Positions 43,520-54,849 of a stretch of DNA of 64,000 nucleotides are shown piece after piece (the stretch's first letter is position 1; each line of letters begins with the position of its first letter). Under the pieces are notes generated by a model. That model saw only the letters and a program-made list of their open reading frames with translations. It was not told the origin of the DNA and searched no databases. Origin of the DNA: Elephas maximus indicus (Eukaryota > Chordata > Mammalia > Proboscidea > Elephantidae); the NCBI RefSeq assembly GCF_024166365.1, contig NC_064823.1, forward strand, positions 3,652,924-3,716,923. The letters are read 5' to 3'. The position numbers were made by a program, and so were the translations under genes.

Positions 43520-46500
43520 AACTGAAATTAAAAGAATCATATCAGATTATTATGAAAAATTGTACTCTAACAAATTTGCAAACCTAGAAGAAATAGATGA
43601 ATTCCTGGAAAAACACTACCTACCTAAACTAACACAATCAGAAGTAGAACAACTAAATAGACCCATAACAAAAAAAGAGATTGAAACAGTAATCAAAAAA
43701 CTCCCAACCAAAAAAAGCCCTGGCCCGGATGGCTTTACTGCAGGTTCTATCAAACTTTCAGAGAAGAGTTAACACCATCACTACTAAAAGTATTTCAAAG
43801 CACAGAAAATGACGGAATACTGCCTAACTCTTTCTATGAAGCCACCGTATCCCTGATACCAAAACCAGGTAAAGACATCACACAAAAAAAGAAAATTACA
43901 GACCTATATCCCTCATGAACATAGATGCAAAAATCCTTAACAAAAATCTAGCCAATAGAATTCAACAACATATCAAAAAATTAATCCACCACGACCAAGT
44001 GGGATTTATACCAGGTATGCAAGGCTGGTTTAATATCAGAAAAACCATTAATGTAATCCACCATATAAATAAAACAAAAGACAAAAAACACATGATCTTA
44101 TCAATTGATGCAGAAAAGGCATTTGACAAAGTCCAACACCCATTTATGATAAAAACTCTCACCAAAAAAAGAATTGAAGGAAAATCCCTCAACATAATAA
44201 AGGGCATCTATACAAAGCCAACAGCCAACATCACTCTAAATGGAGAGAACCTGAAAGCATTTCCCTTGAGAACGGGAACCAGACAAGGATGTCCTTTATC
44301 ACCACTCTTATTCAACATTGTGCTAGAAGTCCTAGCCAGAGCAATTAGGCTAGACAAAAAAATAAAGGGCATCCAGATTGGCAAGGAGGAAGTAAAATTA
44401 TCTCTATTTGCAGATGACATGATCTTATGCACAGAAAACCCTAAGGAAGGAATCCTCCAGAAAACTACTGAAACTAATAGAAAAGTTTGGCAGAGTCTCA
44501 GGTTATAAGATAAACACAAAAATCACTTGGATTCCTCTACATCAACAAAAAGGAACATCGAAGAGGAAATAACCAAATCAATACCATTCACAGTAGCCAC
44601 CAAGAAGATAAAATACTTAGGAATAAATCTTACCAAAGATGTAAAAGACCTATACAAAGAAAACTACAAAGTACTACTACAAGAAACTAAAAAGGACCTA
44701 CTTAAGTGGAAAAACATACCTTGCTCATGGATAGGAAGACTTAACATAGTAAAAATGTCTATTCTACCAAAAGCCATCTATACATACAATGCACTTCTGA
44801 TCCAAATTCCAATGTCATTTTTTAATGTGATGGAGAAACAAATCACCGACTTCATATGGAAGGGAAAGAAGTCCTGGATAAATAAAGCATTACTGAAAAA
44901 GAAGAAGAAAGTGGGAGGCCTCACTCTACCTGATTTCAGAAGCTATTATACAGCCACAGTAGTCAAAACAGCCTGGTACTGGTACAACAACAGACACATA
45001 GACCAATGGAACAGAACTGAGAACCCAGATATAAATCCATCCATATATGAGCAGCTGATATTTGACAAAGGCCCAGTGTCAGTTAATTGGGGAAAACATA
45101 GTCTTTTTAACAAATGGTGCTGGCATAACTGGATATCCATTTGCAAAAAAATGAAACAGGACCCATACCTCACACCATTCACAAAAACTAACTCCAAGTG
45201 GATCAAAGACCTAAACATAAAGTCTAAAACGATAAAGATCATGGCAGAAAAAATAGGGACAGCGTTAGGAGCCCTAATACAAGGCATAAACAGAATACAA
45301 AACATTACCAAAAATGACGAAGAGAAACCAGATAACTGGGAGCTCCTAAAAATCAAACACCTATGCTCATCTAAAGACTTCACCAAAAGAGTAAAAAGAC
45401 CACCTACAGACTGGGAAAGAATTTTCAGCTATGACATCTCCGACCAGCGCCTGATCTCTAAAATCTATATGATTCTGTCAAAACTCAACCACAAAAAGAC
45501 AAACAACCCAATCAAGAAGTCGGCAAAAGATACGAACACGCACTTCACTAAAGAAGATATTCAGGCAGCTAACAGATACATGAGAAAATGCTCTCGATCA
45601 TTAGCCATTAGAGAAATGCAAATTAAAACTACGATGAGATTCCATCTCACTCCAACAAGGCTGGCATTAATCCAAAAAACACAAAATAATAAATGTTGGA
45701 GAGGCTGCGGAGAGATTGGAACTCTTATACACTGCTGGTGGGAATGTAAAATGGTACAACCACCTTGGAAATCTATCTGGCGTTATCTTAAACAGTTAGA
45801 AATAGAACTACCATGCAACCCAGAAATCCCACTCCTGGGAATATACCCTAGAGAAATAAGAGCCTTCACACAAACAGATATATGCACACCCATGTTTATT
45901 GCAGCTCTGTTTACAATAGCAAAAAGCTGGAAGCAACCAAGGTGTCCATCAACGGATGAATGGTTAAATAAATTGTGGTATATTCACACAATGGAATACT
46001 ATGCATCGATAAAGAACCGTGACGAATCTCTGAAACATTTCATAACATGGAGGAACCCGGAAGGCATTATGCTGAGCAAAATTAGTCAGAGGCAAACGGA
46101 CAAATATTGTATAAGACCACTATTATAAGATCTTGAGAAATTGTATAAACTGAGAAGAACACATACTTTTGTGGTTACGAGTGGGGGAGGGAGGGAGGGT
46201 GGGAGAGGTTTTTTTACTGATTAGTTAGCAGATAAGAACTGCTTTAGGTGAAGGGAAGGACAATACTCAATACATGGAAGGTCAGCTCAACTGGACTGGA
46301 CCAAAAGCAAAGAAGTTTCCGGGATAAACTGAATGCTTCAAAGGTCAGTGGAGCAAGGGCGGGAGTTTGGGGACCATGGTTTAAGGGGACTTCTAAGTCA
46401 ATTGGCAAAATAATTCTATTATGGAAAGATTCTGTATCCCACTTTGAAATGTGGCGTCTGGGGTCTTAAATGCTATCAAGCGGCCATCTAAGATGCATCA

Positions 46501-47109
46501 GTTGGTCTCAACCCACCTGGATCAAAGGAGAATGAAGAACACCAAGGTCACACGATAACTAAGAGCCCAAGAGACAGAAAGGGCCACAGGAACCAGAGAC
46601 CTACATCATCCTGAGACCAGAAGAACTAGATGGTGCCCGGCCACAACCGATGACTGCCCTGACAGGCAACACAACAGAGAACCCCTGAGGGAGCAGGAGA
46701 TCAGCGGGATGCAGACCCCAAATTCTCACAAAAAGACCAGACTTAATGGTCTGACTGAGACTAGAAGAATCCCGGCGGTCATAGTCCCCAAACCTTCTGT
46801 TGGCCCAGGACAGGAACCATTCCCGAAGATAACTCATCAGACATGGAAGGGACTGGACAGTGGGTAGGAGAGAGATGCTGATGAAGAGTGAGCTATTTGT
46901 ATCAGGTGGACACTTGAGACTGTGTTGGCATCTCCTGTCTGGAGGGGGGATGGGAGGATAGAGAGAGTTGGAAGCAGGCAAAATTGTCACGAAAGGAGAG
47001 ACTGGAAGGGCTGACTGGTACGGAGTAAGGTGTATATAAACTTATATGTGACAGTTTGACTTGATTTGTAAACGTTCACTTGAAGCTCAATAAAAGTTAA
47101 TAATAAAAA
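43520..47109 (+). mobile_element. L1 LINE, 5'-truncated 3.6 kb, inside an AfroSINE
   Basis: Inserted in the SINE with a 13-bp duplication with one mismatch (AAAACCCTAAGGA, AAAACCCTATGGA). Covers the second half of ORF2 and the 3' UTR, ending in a short A tail (47,097-47,109). From 45,270 on it is nearly identical to 8,567-10,438. A small deletion near 47,015 removes the 'ctcattaggggg' block of the 3' UTR. Confidence 0.92.
43560..46128 (+). pseudogene. L1 ORF2 remnant with RT and C-terminal domain
   Basis: Open frames 43,560-43,772, 43,915-44,508 and 44,527-46,128 (533 codons). RT blocks: [35 protein letters not shown], and the active-site FADDM (44,409-44,423). The C-terminal array C-x3-C-x7-H-x4-C is intact within CWRGC...HCWWEC. 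EN is lost by truncation. Small indels near 43,745 and 43,880 and a pair of compensating shifts around 44,450-44,560 (an extra 4 nt at 'aaggaaggaatcc') disrupt the frame. Not functional alone. Confidence 0.88.
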
Positions 47110-47195
47110 AAAACCCTATGGAGCTCAGTTCTACTCTGACACATATGGGGTCACCGTGAGTCAGGGTCAACTCGATGGCAACTGGTTACTGGTTT

Positions 47196-47652
47196 CACCC
47201 TGAGTACAGGTACATTTGAGCAGGGCTTTTTAAATTTGTCTTAGAGATTCCAAATGGTTGTCCACAGCATCTTTTCCTAGCAACTGATCCACAGACTCAG
47301 CAAGGAGAATCAATAGGACCTTAAATGACCTGGAAGGACATTCTACATTCAAAGACACTACAAGGCAAGTGCCCAGCAAAGTGCACCCCCAGAAGGGGTG
47401 GCTTCCAACCAAGCTCCTCTGGGTGTGGGCTACCTATGGGTTTAAGGTGTCATTTCAACGCCAGGTGCTCCAGAAACATTTCCTCGACTTGTCCTTATTT
47501 GTGACTCAATTAACAAGGCAGGCGACTATTTTTATTTTTGCGTATTGAATTTGAAATCAGAGCATGCTATGTGGAGAATGAAGAGACACTTTGCTACCCG
47601 TCTGTGTTACAGTATGCGGGGTCTGCATCCTGAAGGTGAAATTGTATTGCCT
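47196..47652. other. Unclassified stretch
   Basis: No repeat or exon recognised. Confidence 0.35.
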
Positions 47653-47662
47653 GGGTCATTAT

Positions 47663-47828
47663 CATTAGGACCTCTAGTGGCGCAGTGGTTAAGAGCTCGG
47701 CTGCAAACCATAAAGGTCTGCAGTTCAAATCCACCAGCTGCTCCTTATAAACCCTATGGAGCAGTTCTCCTCTGTCCTATAGAGTCGCTATGAGTCAGAA
47801 TCAACTCGATGGCAGCGGGTTTGGTTTT
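47663..47828 (+). mobile_element. AfroSINE, first of a tandem pair
   Basis: 'aggacctctagtggcgcagtggttaagagctcggctg', 'gttcaaatccaccagc', 'tcaactcgatggcagcgggtttgg'. Shares one TSD with the next copy (GGGTCATTAT at 47,653-47,662 and 47,989-47,998). Confidence 0.93.
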
Positions 47829-47988
47829 TGGAAACCCTGGTGGCGTCACGGTTAAGTGCCACGGCTGCTAAGAGGTTGGCAGTTCAAATCCACCAGGCGA
47901 TCCTTGGAAACTCTATGGGGCAATTCTACTCTGTCCTGTAGGGTCGCTATGAGTAGGAATCGACTCGACTGCAGTGGGTTTTTGGTTT
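47829..47988 (+). mobile_element. AfroSINE, second of a tandem pair
   Basis: Follows head-to-tail after the T-rich end of the first copy: 'ggaaaccctggtggcgtcacgg' to 'gactcgactgcagtggg'. No TSD separates the two. Confidence 0.93.
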
Positions 47989-47998
47989 GGGTCATTAT

Positions 47999-48973
47999 AG
48001 CAAAGGGCCAGCCTCTCCACTCTTCCATAGAAGAGGAAAATATTCTTGAGTTGGGTACCCGGGAAAACATGGACAACTCTGTCACAAGACAGGGCACATG
48101 GATCTTAATAAGCCTGGTTTATTTATCTAATGTGTATGGCATCCTAAGGAAGCTTAGGCCTCTGTTGGTGGCTTGTGAAGCAAAACTGAGGGACTTCCCC
48201 AAGAAGTGGAAACCAGGTTGCCCTCGGAACGTTCAACGAGCAAAATCTTCACACACGATGGATTTGATTAGGATTCAGTCGGAGTAAACCAAGTCAGAGA
48301 CTGCATTCGTGACTGAAGACTTTGGGGATACCCCAAATTCCAGTCAAGGCGACTTGATAGCAACAAGGGGAGGGTAGAAATGAAATGCGATTATGACTTT
48401 AAGGGCATAAATCTGCCTAGTTGGCCATATAGGATGCTATGTGCATAAAATGGTTTGAAGAGACTAGAGCATAGAAAAAAAAAAGAGGCCCAAAGTCTTA
48501 GAAGCTGGCATGGCCATCTAAGCTGGAGTGGGTGGGATGGTGGGCACCCTCATGCTTTCAAGACACTGTCAAAAGTACTCCTCTTGTGGATCACACAACT
48601 AATTGCATTTATTTTCAGACCAATAAAGTGAAATTCTGGTTGGAATTTGTCTTCTCAAGTGCATTTATCTACAAAGACTGTGCTTCACATGACAAAGTGA
48701 GTATTGTGGTCTGTGGGTTATAATCTTGGTATATACATCAGTCTCTGGGAGCCTGGTTAATGTGAGTCCATGCTGAGAACAGTCCACTTCAGTTTCAGAG
48801 CCTATATGGCTGAAGGTCAGGATCTGGGCCTCGATGAATTATCCATGGTGTGATGTTTATGGTAAATAAATCAGCTGGAAACACCCTTCCATTCATCCTG
48901 TGTGCTGTAATATCAAAACAGTATACAACGTACTCACCTTTTGCATATGTCAACATTTGCATACGGCCAGTTG
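47999..48973. other. Unclassified, probably single-copy
   Basis: No exon or RNA gene recognised; short open frames only. Confidence 0.35.
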
Positions 48974-49146
48974 CCAAACCAAAGAACCAAACCCGTTGCC
49001 GTCGAGTCGATTCTGACTCATAAGCGACCCTATAGTACAGAACAGAACTGCCCACATAGAGTTTCCAAGGAGCGCCTGGTGGATTCAAACTGCCCACCTT
49101 TTAGTTAGCAGCTGTAGCACTTAACCACTACACCACCAGGGTTTCC
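48974..49146 (-). mobile_element. AfroSINE
   Basis: Reverse copy, close to the type sequence ('cccgttgccgtcgagtcgattctgactcataagcgaccc'). Flanks 'ccagttgc' and 'ccaattgc' suggest a short TSD. Confidence 0.9.
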
Positions 49147-50397
49147 AATTGCAGGACCTAGTTATCTTAATTACAGCCCAGTAAAATAACTTCTTTTAAT
49201 AAGGCATTAAAATAAAATAATATTTAAGGAAGCACATTTGGTTTTGATGGTGGTTGTATTTATTTTAATTTCTGCATCCTATTGGCTTTTCTTAATTTCT
49301 AAATCAGTTGCCTCCTTGTAAACCATTCCCAAATTTTGTCTTTCTTTCTTATTTATGTCACTAGGCAGCTTTACCAGATCCAAGCCTCTCAAGGGTTTTC
49401 ATATCCCATAATGCAAACAGCAAAAGAACCAACCACACTGTGGAGGAAGAACGTTTGCCCAGAGTCAGCCCAGACAGGCAGAGCTAGGCTGCATCTTCCC
49501 TTCCCCCACGTCCTGGAAGGTCTAAATTTAGTTTACTGGATATATTGCAATGGTATTAACATGTTGCAAGAACAAGAATCAAGCAGAAGAGAAAAAAAGA
49601 TGCTTAATGTGGCGCAAGGCATTTTAATGCCATGGCAACTGTGATGCCTTCCCTATTATTTAATTCACTTCCTCAGGTCAGGTCAGTCAGCCCTCTCTCT
49701 CCTGCACTTCCTGATGCTGCAATCGGGTCAGCCTTAACGTGTGAGTCCTCTGCCCAACTGTGGTCACGTCTATTTCCAAGAGAAAGAATTTTCTCCATCT
49801 CTGTCTTTGCTCCTGGACCTTTGTTTGGTGCCCTTGATGTTCCTTCGTTGCTCTCTCTGTGCTCCACATGCAGTAACTGTTTCTCTTTTATCTACCTCTC
49901 CTCCCCGATGCCCTTCTCCTCGCAGCTCCTCTCCCTGCCCCTCCCTCTGGCTTCTGCAGTTGTAGTCACTAACACAGCTTGCCACTTGATTAGTGACTTA
50001 GTGATTCAGAACCCAGGGACCTCAGTTCTCCTGAAATGCCCATGCCTCTCTTCCCAGAGTCAAGATAAAGGTCCCTCCACCTCAACGTCATTAAGTTGAG
50101 ATGATGTGGGCTGTGTATTGTTTGTCAGGATTGCCCTGGCTTCTTCTCCTTCCTCTTTCTGTGGTGTTGCAGGGGCTGTTTGTGCTCTATTCAGCTTGTC
50201 TCCAGGAAAAGTAGACAGAGAAGGTTTGAGATAGAAATTATGCAGCCCAAGCTCCTCCTCATTTACAGGTGGAAAACTAAGGCCCAGAAAGCACCATCGG
50301 CCAGTTCCACAGCTAGTTCTTGGTGAACCAAAACAGATCAATGAAAACTCAACCAAACTGGTGAGTTTGGTAGGACAAGGCTTGATAAGGAGTGAGT
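49147..50397. other. Unclassified, mostly single-copy, one MIR-like piece
   Basis: 49,632-50,099 is open for 155 codons on the plus strand (Ser/Leu/Pro-rich), without a recognisable domain and without splice support; probably a chance frame in pyrimidine-rich DNA. 50,230-50,330 has MIR-like text ('atttacaggtggaaaactaaggccc'). Confidence 0.4.
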
Positions 50398-50409
50398 AGT
50401 GCCAAAATA

Positions 50410-50579
50410 GGAAACCTTGGTGGCATAGTGGTTAAGTGCTATGGCTGTCAACAGAAAGCTCGGCAGTTCAAATCCACCAGCCACTCCTCGGAAACTCTGT
50501 GGGGCAGGTCTACTCTGTCCTATAGGGTCTCTGTGAGTTGGAATCAACTCGAGGGCAATGGATTTGGTTTTTTTGGTTT
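50410..50579 (+). mobile_element. AfroSINE, first of a nested pair
   Basis: 'ggaaaccttggtggcatagtggttaagtgctatggctg' to 'gcaatggatttgg'. Flanked by AGTGCCAAAATA (50,398) and AGTACCAAAATA (50,580). Confidence 0.92.
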
Positions 50580-50591
50580 AGTACCAAAATA

Positions 50592-50737
50592 AAGGAGCCC
50601 TAGTAGCGCAGTGGTTGAAAGCAATTGACCGCTAACCAAAAGGTTGGTGGTTTGAAACAACCAGCAGCTCCATGGAAGAAAGACGTGGCGGTCTGCTTCC
50701 ACAGAGATTTACAGCTTTGGGGTGGGTTTTGGGTCTT
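50592..50737 (+). mobile_element. AfroSINE, second of a nested pair, shortened
   Basis: 'ggagccctagtagcgcagtggttgaaagc' through 'gcggtctgcttccacagagatttacag', then the last third is missing. Flanked by AGTACCAAAATA (50,580) and a third copy AGTGCCAAAATA (50,738). Confidence 0.88.
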
Positions 50738-50881
50738 AGTGCCAAAATAAGACTTCACGGTTATTTAAGAGTTCCTGCATCCATTCAGTTCTCGTCTCCG
50801 TGCCAGTAGTGTGTGAAAACAGTGCAAGCCGGAGCCCAGACACCAGCCATCAAACCCTGGGACACCTGGAGAGGCCCCTAA

Positions 50882-51081
50882 AAATCCAAAACTAAGCCAA
50901 CTGCCATCAAGTCCATTCTGACTCATGCAACCTCATGCATGTCAGAGTAGAGCTGTGCTCCATAGGATTTTTTGGAAGTAGATCACCAGACTTTTCTTTT
51001 GAGTTGCCTCTTGGTGGACTCAAACCTCCAAACTTTCTGTTAGCAGCCAAGCGCATACCAGTTTGCACCATCCAGGGACTC
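50882..51081 (-). mobile_element. AfroSINE variant, first of a tandem pair
   Basis: Reverse copy of the 'cacccagaggc' variant, from 'caaaactaagccaactgccatc' to 'caccatccagggactcc'. Shares one TSD with the next copy. Confidence 0.88.
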
Positions 51082-51292
51082 CAGAAACCAAACCAAACCC
51101 ACTGTCGTTGAGTTGATTCCAACTCATAGCAACCCTACAGGACAGAGTAGAGCTGCCCCCACAGGGTTTCCAAGGCTGTAAATCTTTAGAGAAGCAGACT
51201 GCCACATCTTTCTCCTGCAGTGGCTGGTGGGTTCGAACCACTGACCTTTTGGTTAGAGGTTAAGCGCTTAACCACTGTGCCACCAGGGCTCC
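51082..51292 (-). mobile_element. AfroSINE long type, second of a tandem pair
   Basis: Reverse copy from 'accaaaccaaacccactgtcg' to 'ccactgtgccaccagggctcc'. The pair is flanked by GAGAGGCCCCTAA at 50,869 and 51,297. Confidence 0.92.
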
Positions 51293-51814
51293 CATAGAGA
51301 GGCCCCTAAGACTCCTTAATGCTGAGGTCCTGAGGCTTTTGCCCCCCAGGAACATGGAGACCCAGGAGCCTGCTCAGGCTCCTCCAGCCCCTACCAGCAC
51401 GGCCTGATGAGGAGCCAGTAACAGCTAATACTAGTGAATATCCCAGGAGTTCCACATTCACTAGTTTTTTTCCTGATTTCCTTTGCGTACATAGTAGTGA
51501 GTTGCCAGAATTGTTTCCCCTGAATGTAGGGAGGCACATATCCAGCCTGCAAAAACATATTTATTGCAAGAGTTATATCAGCCTTCTCCAAGGAAAGACA
51601 TGGTGGCGAAATGAGTAAAATCAACTCAGTATTTTGACTGCTCGCTGTGCGAAAGAGGGGCTTCTTGTTCCCATTTACGCAGAGGTAGGACACGTCTGTA
51701 GATGTACGGAAGCTACGCCAGGGCAGCGCGGGGAAGTCATGAAGGCAAGCCCCGCTCCTAAGGCCTGTCGGATGTCCTGTGCAGGTCCCTTTTCTCCCTG
51801 GTAGGACAGTTCAG
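51293..51814. other. Unclassified stretch
   Basis: No recognised repeat or exon. CpG dinucleotides are slightly enriched at 51,690-51,770. Confidence 0.35.
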
Positions 51815-51975
51815 GAGCCCTGGTGGTGCAGTGGTTAAGAGCTCAGCTCCTAACTGAAAGATTGGCAGTTTGAATCTACCAGCCACTCCTTGGAACCCTA
51901 CGGGACAGTTCGACTCTGTCCCATAGGGTTGTTATGAACTGGAATTGACCCGACGGCAACGAGTTTTGGCTTTTG
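51815..51975 (+). mobile_element. AfroSINE
   Basis: 'aggagccctggtggtgcagtggttaagagctcagctcc' to 'gacccgacggcaacgag'. Flanks 'aggacagttc' and 'ggaccgttcc' suggest a decayed TSD. Confidence 0.9.
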
Positions 51976-52390
51976 GACCGTTCCAGTGCATTGGGATTTT
52001 CCAGAGTTAGGAGGTGAGCCACACTGCTGCCGTTGCTGCTGCTGCTACTGCACAGTGTTTGTGATTAAGAGCTCTATTGATTTTCTAGCCTATGACCACA
52101 TTGGTTGGGGACAGAGTACGACAGACGGAAATGGTGGGAAGCCAAGTGGAAAGAGGGTTTATGAAATGAGGTCTCAATGAAGAAAACTGTGGGAAAGAAT
52201 GTGATGGAGGCAGATTTGGGGCCGGTAGATGTGGGAAAGTAGAACTCACAAATGCCTTCAGACTTGAGTTGAAACGAAGCACTTTGCCAAAACACAGGAA
52301 GAGGATCCAGTCTGTGAGAAAGCTTCACCACTGTTTATATAAAACAGTAAAATCTTGTCGGTAAAACCATCACCAACAACGCTTAGCCCT
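51976..52390. other. Unclassified stretch with a short CTG/CTGC tract
   Basis: A (GCTGCT)n-like tract at 52,025-52,050; otherwise nothing recognised. Confidence 0.35.
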
Positions 52391-52789
52391 TGTCTTAGTT
52401 ACCTAGTGCTGCTACAATAGGAATACCGCCAGTGGATGCTTTAACAAACAAATTTATTTCCTCACAGTTTAGGAGGCTAGGAGTGCAAATTCAGGGTGCT
52501 GGTTCCAAGGCCAGGCTTTCTCTCTCTGTCTGCTCTGGAGGAAAGTCCTTGTCTCTTCTGAGCTCCTGGGCGATCTTCATGCTGCTTGGCATCTCCCCCC
52601 ATCTCTGCTTACTTAATTGCTTGTTTAATCTTTTATATCTCATAAGAGACTGACTCAAGGTATGCCCTACACTACCCTGTCTCATTAACATAACAAAGAC
52701 AGCCCACTCCCAAAATGGACTTATAACCACAGGCACAGAGGCTAGAATTTATAACACATATTTAGGGGAACACAATTCAATCCATAACA
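52391..52789 (-). mobile_element. MaLR solo LTR, internally shortened
   Basis: 'tgtcttagttacctagtgctgctacaataggaatacc' to 'cacaattcaatccataaca' in about 400 bp. Related to 671-1,033 (shared 'tgcttggcatctc...ccatctctgctta...cttgtttaatc'). Flanks GCCCT and GTCCC agree at 3 of 5. Confidence 0.88.
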
Positions 52790-52794
52790 GTCCC

Positions 52795-52870
52795 TGTTCT
52801 ATACCAGGCACCGTGCTGGGTCCTGGGGCTATAAATAAGAATCAGTCAGTCTAGAGAAAGAGACTGAAAA
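52795..52870 (+). mobile_element. L2/MIR-type fragment
   Basis: 'ctgttctataccaggcaccgtgctgggtcctggggctataaataag' resembles the L2 3' phrase also seen at 39,345. Short. Confidence 0.5.
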
Positions 52871-53294
52871 CATACATAAAATAACTTTGAAAAATGCAAA
52901 TATGTCTTAAGGAAGCCATAAAGACATGTTGCCTAAACTCTGGGCCCAGAGCCAGCAGGCACGAATGGTGGGAGAGGGGAAATGGAGCTGTGGCCCCAGC
53001 TACTGCTGGTTTCCAGTGCAGATCTGGTCACATTTTCACTCCTATCACTGCCTACCCTGCCAGGAAGACCCTGGCCACCGTCCCTACCCACTTACAAAAA
53101 AAAAAAAAGGTCCAGAGGAAATCGGCTTCAGCAATGAGGGCTGTGTGCACATTTCCAGGTGTCCCCGAGGTAACAGGTGCAAAGGGAGCACTGGACAGTT
53201 TGGGCTGGGAAAACTTCACAGCACCAGGGAGAGTTTTGAACATATTTCTCTAAACCTAAAGATAGGCACAAGACACTTGTGACATGATTCTCTC
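52871..53294. other. Unclassified stretch
   Basis: An A14 tract at 53,095; open frames on both strands without domains. No exon supported. Confidence 0.35.
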
Positions 53295-53426
53295 TCTCTC
53301 TCTCTCACCTACATGCACACACACACAATCACCAGCCATCTCTCTCTCTCACATACATGCACACACACACAATCACCAGCCATCTCTCTCTCTCACGTAC
53401 ATGCACACACACACAATCACCAGCCA
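53295..53426. repeat. Minisatellite, 3 copies of a 44-bp unit
   Basis: Three near-identical units each with (TC)n, 'acatacatgcacacacacac' and 'aatcaccagcca', ending at 53,338, 53,382 and 53,426 (exact 44-bp spacing). Confidence 0.93.
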
Positions 53427-53863
53427 TGAACCTGCCTCCCTGGGGTTCCAACTATGTGCTTTGAGGGGAAATTTCTTCCAGCCTCCCCTTCCTCTCTCCC
53501 TACCTTGGCCCGCTTTGAATAAAGCAATTCATTATTTTTGCTGTCTCTTTTAGCTTTCAACATCTTTTTTGCCCCTGAAAATACACCAAAAACTGGGGAA
53601 GAAGATGGGTGTCTGGTGTGTATTTGTATATCAGTGTAATATGTAAGGGAGGAGGTGACATGGAAAAAGGAAAAATAAGAAAAAAATACCAAATAACTAA
53701 AAAATGAGTGACCAAGCTCAGTAAATGATTTAAAAAAAAATCAAAAATAAAATTTTGTTTCTGTGGTTCTTGTTTGCAAATGATGTAACCAGAAGAAGTA
53801 GCTCTGTTATCTTCCATTGCAGGAATACCTGCTCTGAGTAGCCTTGGGGCCCAGATACCTGTA
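53427..53863. other. Unclassified AT-rich stretch
   Basis: No recognised repeat or exon. A-rich at 53,670-53,760. Confidence 0.35.
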
Positions 53864-54020
53864 TTGGAGCAATGGTGGTGCAGCGGCTAAGAGTTTAGCT
53901 ACTAAACAAAAGGTCAGCAGTTGAGATCCACCAGCCGCTCCTTGGAAACCCTATGGGGCAGTTCTACTCTGTCCTATAGGGTCCCTATGAGTCGGAATCA
54001 ATTCAGTGGCAATGGGTTTA
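53864..54020 (+). mobile_element. AfroSINE
   Basis: 'gagcaatggtggtgcagcggctaagagtttagc' to 'gtggcaatgggttta'. It abuts the minisatellite exactly at its 3' end. Confidence 0.9.
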
Positions 54021-54381
54021 AGCCAGAAGACTTCAGAGCGGTCTAGCCCAAAAAAAAAAAAAAAAAGCCTAAGCTGGAGGTTATTACAACAGTCTACTTT
54101 AAGCCAGAAGACTTCGGAGACGTCTAACCTAAGCTGAAGGACTTCAGAGTGGTCAAGCCTTAGCTGGAGAACTTCAGAGAGTTTTAGTCCAAGGTAGAGG
54201 GCCTTAGAGTGATCTAGCCTAAGCTGGAGAACCTCAGAGTGATAGAGTTTAAGTCAGAGGAGGGTCTTAAACAGTCGAACCTAAGCCCAAAGACTTCAGA
54301 GTGGTCTAGCCTAAACTGTAGGACCTCTGAGTAATAGAGCTTAAGTCATAGGGGGTCTTATAGTTTTGTAGCCTAAGCTTA
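54020..54381. repeat. Diverged ~30-bp minisatellite, about 12 units
   Basis: Successive units follow the pattern 'agcctaagctggaggacttc' plus 'agagtggtct', repeated about a dozen times with substitutions; one unit carries an A18 run (54,049-54,066). The array ends about 470 bp before the CpG island. Confidence 0.8.
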
Positions 54382-54849
54382 TTTCCTAGAGGAGGAATTC
54401 AGGCCGGCAGAGGTGGCCTCCCGGCCCCCTGAGGGTGAGCCTGCACCAGGACTCAATATCTCCTAACCCCTGGTTCAGGCCCTTCCCTGTCTTTCTAAAA
54501 CAGTCCAAAGGGGCTGAAATTCTTGGCAGTGCTTGGGGCTGAATGTCCCTGTCAGTGCTCTCTTCACAGAGGAAAAACTGAGTTAAAAAAACCAAACCTG
54601 TAACCTGGCATTTAAGCACAGAGCTAAAAGCAAGGTGTGATCTCCCGGGTGCTAGAAGTACTTTAAAATCCCCAAAGTCTCATACACCGTTCGGAAAACA
54701 AAACAGAACAACTTTCTTTTCTCGCTCTCCTCTCCCACCTCGTCCCCGTCCACCGTGCAGTGGCATCCTGGCAGACGCCCAGAACGGCACCCTGCAATTC
54801 CACGGTACATGCGCACATTCGCATCCATTTAACCAGCTATTTACGGCCG
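54382..54849. other. Transition DNA before the CpG island
   Basis: No exon or repeat recognised; CpG frequency rises from about 54,640. Confidence 0.4.

Larger units (their letters stand above)
43380..47195 (+). mobile_element. AfroSINE variant split by L1
   Basis: Head 'ctggagactctgggtggtgcaaatggttcac' and body to 43,519, then the L1 at 43,520-47,109, then the remainder 'ggagctcagttctactctgacacatatggggtcaccgtgag' to about 47,195. Confidence 0.85.

Noticed and set aside
49632-50099. 155-codon open frame read as a possible gene
   Set aside because: No recognisable domain, low complexity Ser/Leu/Pro composition in pyrimidine-rich DNA, no promoter or splice context.
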